Translations under genes and position numbers: made by a program
Assembly: GCA_050744165.1 (NCBI GenBank)
Contig: JBOGGN010000123.1
Location: 1-5,441 of the forward strand
DNA length: 5,441 nt
Source of the DNA: JBOGGN01 sp050744165
GTDB taxonomy: Bacteria > Actinomycetota > Acidimicrobiia > Acidimicrobiales > Palsa-688
Direction of reading: 5' to 3'
In this document: positions 5,396 through 5,441 of the stretch, piece by piece
How the letters are laid out: each line of letters opens with the position of its first letter
Numbering within the stretch: position 1 is the first letter of the stretch
The notes under the pieces: model-generated
The model's database searches: none
Told to the model about the DNA's origin: nothing
The model's input: only the letters and a program-made list of their open reading frames with translations

Positions 5396-5441
5396 ATGAG
5401 TGCCATGACCACCGCCACACCCGCGCTGCTCAGCTCCGAGG
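5396..5441 (+). CDS. Possible N-terminal start of a gene cut by the window edge
   Basis: ATG at 5396 opens MSAMTTATPALLSSE to the end of the window, with a second in-frame ATG at 5405. Nearly all codons end in G or C, and the Thr/Ala-rich opening is typical of high-GC actinobacterial proteins. The Shine-Dalgarno sequence is weak (AGG about 9 bases before). Only 15 codons are visible, so no family can be named, and it conflicts with the open frame from 4918 being real to the edge. The 110 bases before it (5286-5395) show nothing clear. Confidence 0.35.
   Translation, partial: MSAMTTATPALLSSE

Noticed and set aside
5035..5418. 127-codon minus-strand frame
   Set aside because: It is Arg/Gly-rich, has no ribosome binding site or domain, and is antisense to the more gene-like plus-strand frames. 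Its CVRGVEL stretch, which echoes the translated palindrome, is not supported by DNA similarity.

Overview
The window is GC-rich DNA. Codons end mostly in G or C, there are Gly/Pro- and Ser/Thr-rich secreted or anchored proteins, and the protein families (ArnT-like glycosyltransferase tail, DUF5666, RDD, TolB-like PD40 propeller) are all common in Actinomycetota. A high-GC actinobacterium is the best guess from content alone; no marker gene fixes the lineage.

Layout, left to right. (1) 3-77, + strand: last 24 codons of a probable membrane glycosyltransferase of the GT39/ArnT-like type. (2) 110-1114, + strand: a membrane-anchored protein with two DUF5666-like domains, 32 bases after the previous stop and probably in the same operon, closed by a strong hairpin at 1134-1171. 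(3) 1172-1524: no supportable gene. (4) 1525-2069, + strand: a decayed tnpB (IS200/IS605-type) lacking its N-terminal part, broken by several small indels, and interrupted by a near-perfect palindrome with 33-nt arms (1696-1765). (5) 2109-2753 and 2860-4173, both - strand: an RDD-family membrane protein and, upstream of it in transcription order, a TolB-like PD40 beta-propeller with an N-terminal membrane anchor. They may form a two-gene unit that converges on the tnpB remnant. (6) 4174-5441: a gene-poor stretch with a doubtful 69-residue membrane ORF, a 14-nt tandem repeat, two clear inverted repeats, a good ribosome binding site leading into a frame that is lost after five codons (probably a frameshifted gene), and possibly the first codons of another gene at the right edge.

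The clearly functional genes are three: the DUF5666 protein, the PD40 propeller and the RDD protein. All look like envelope proteins, and none has a known specific role. The rest is mostly mobile-element debris, repeats and decayed coding sequence. I see no convincing new defence, biosynthetic or regulatory system. The most distinctive object is the palindrome sitting inside the tnpB remnant.
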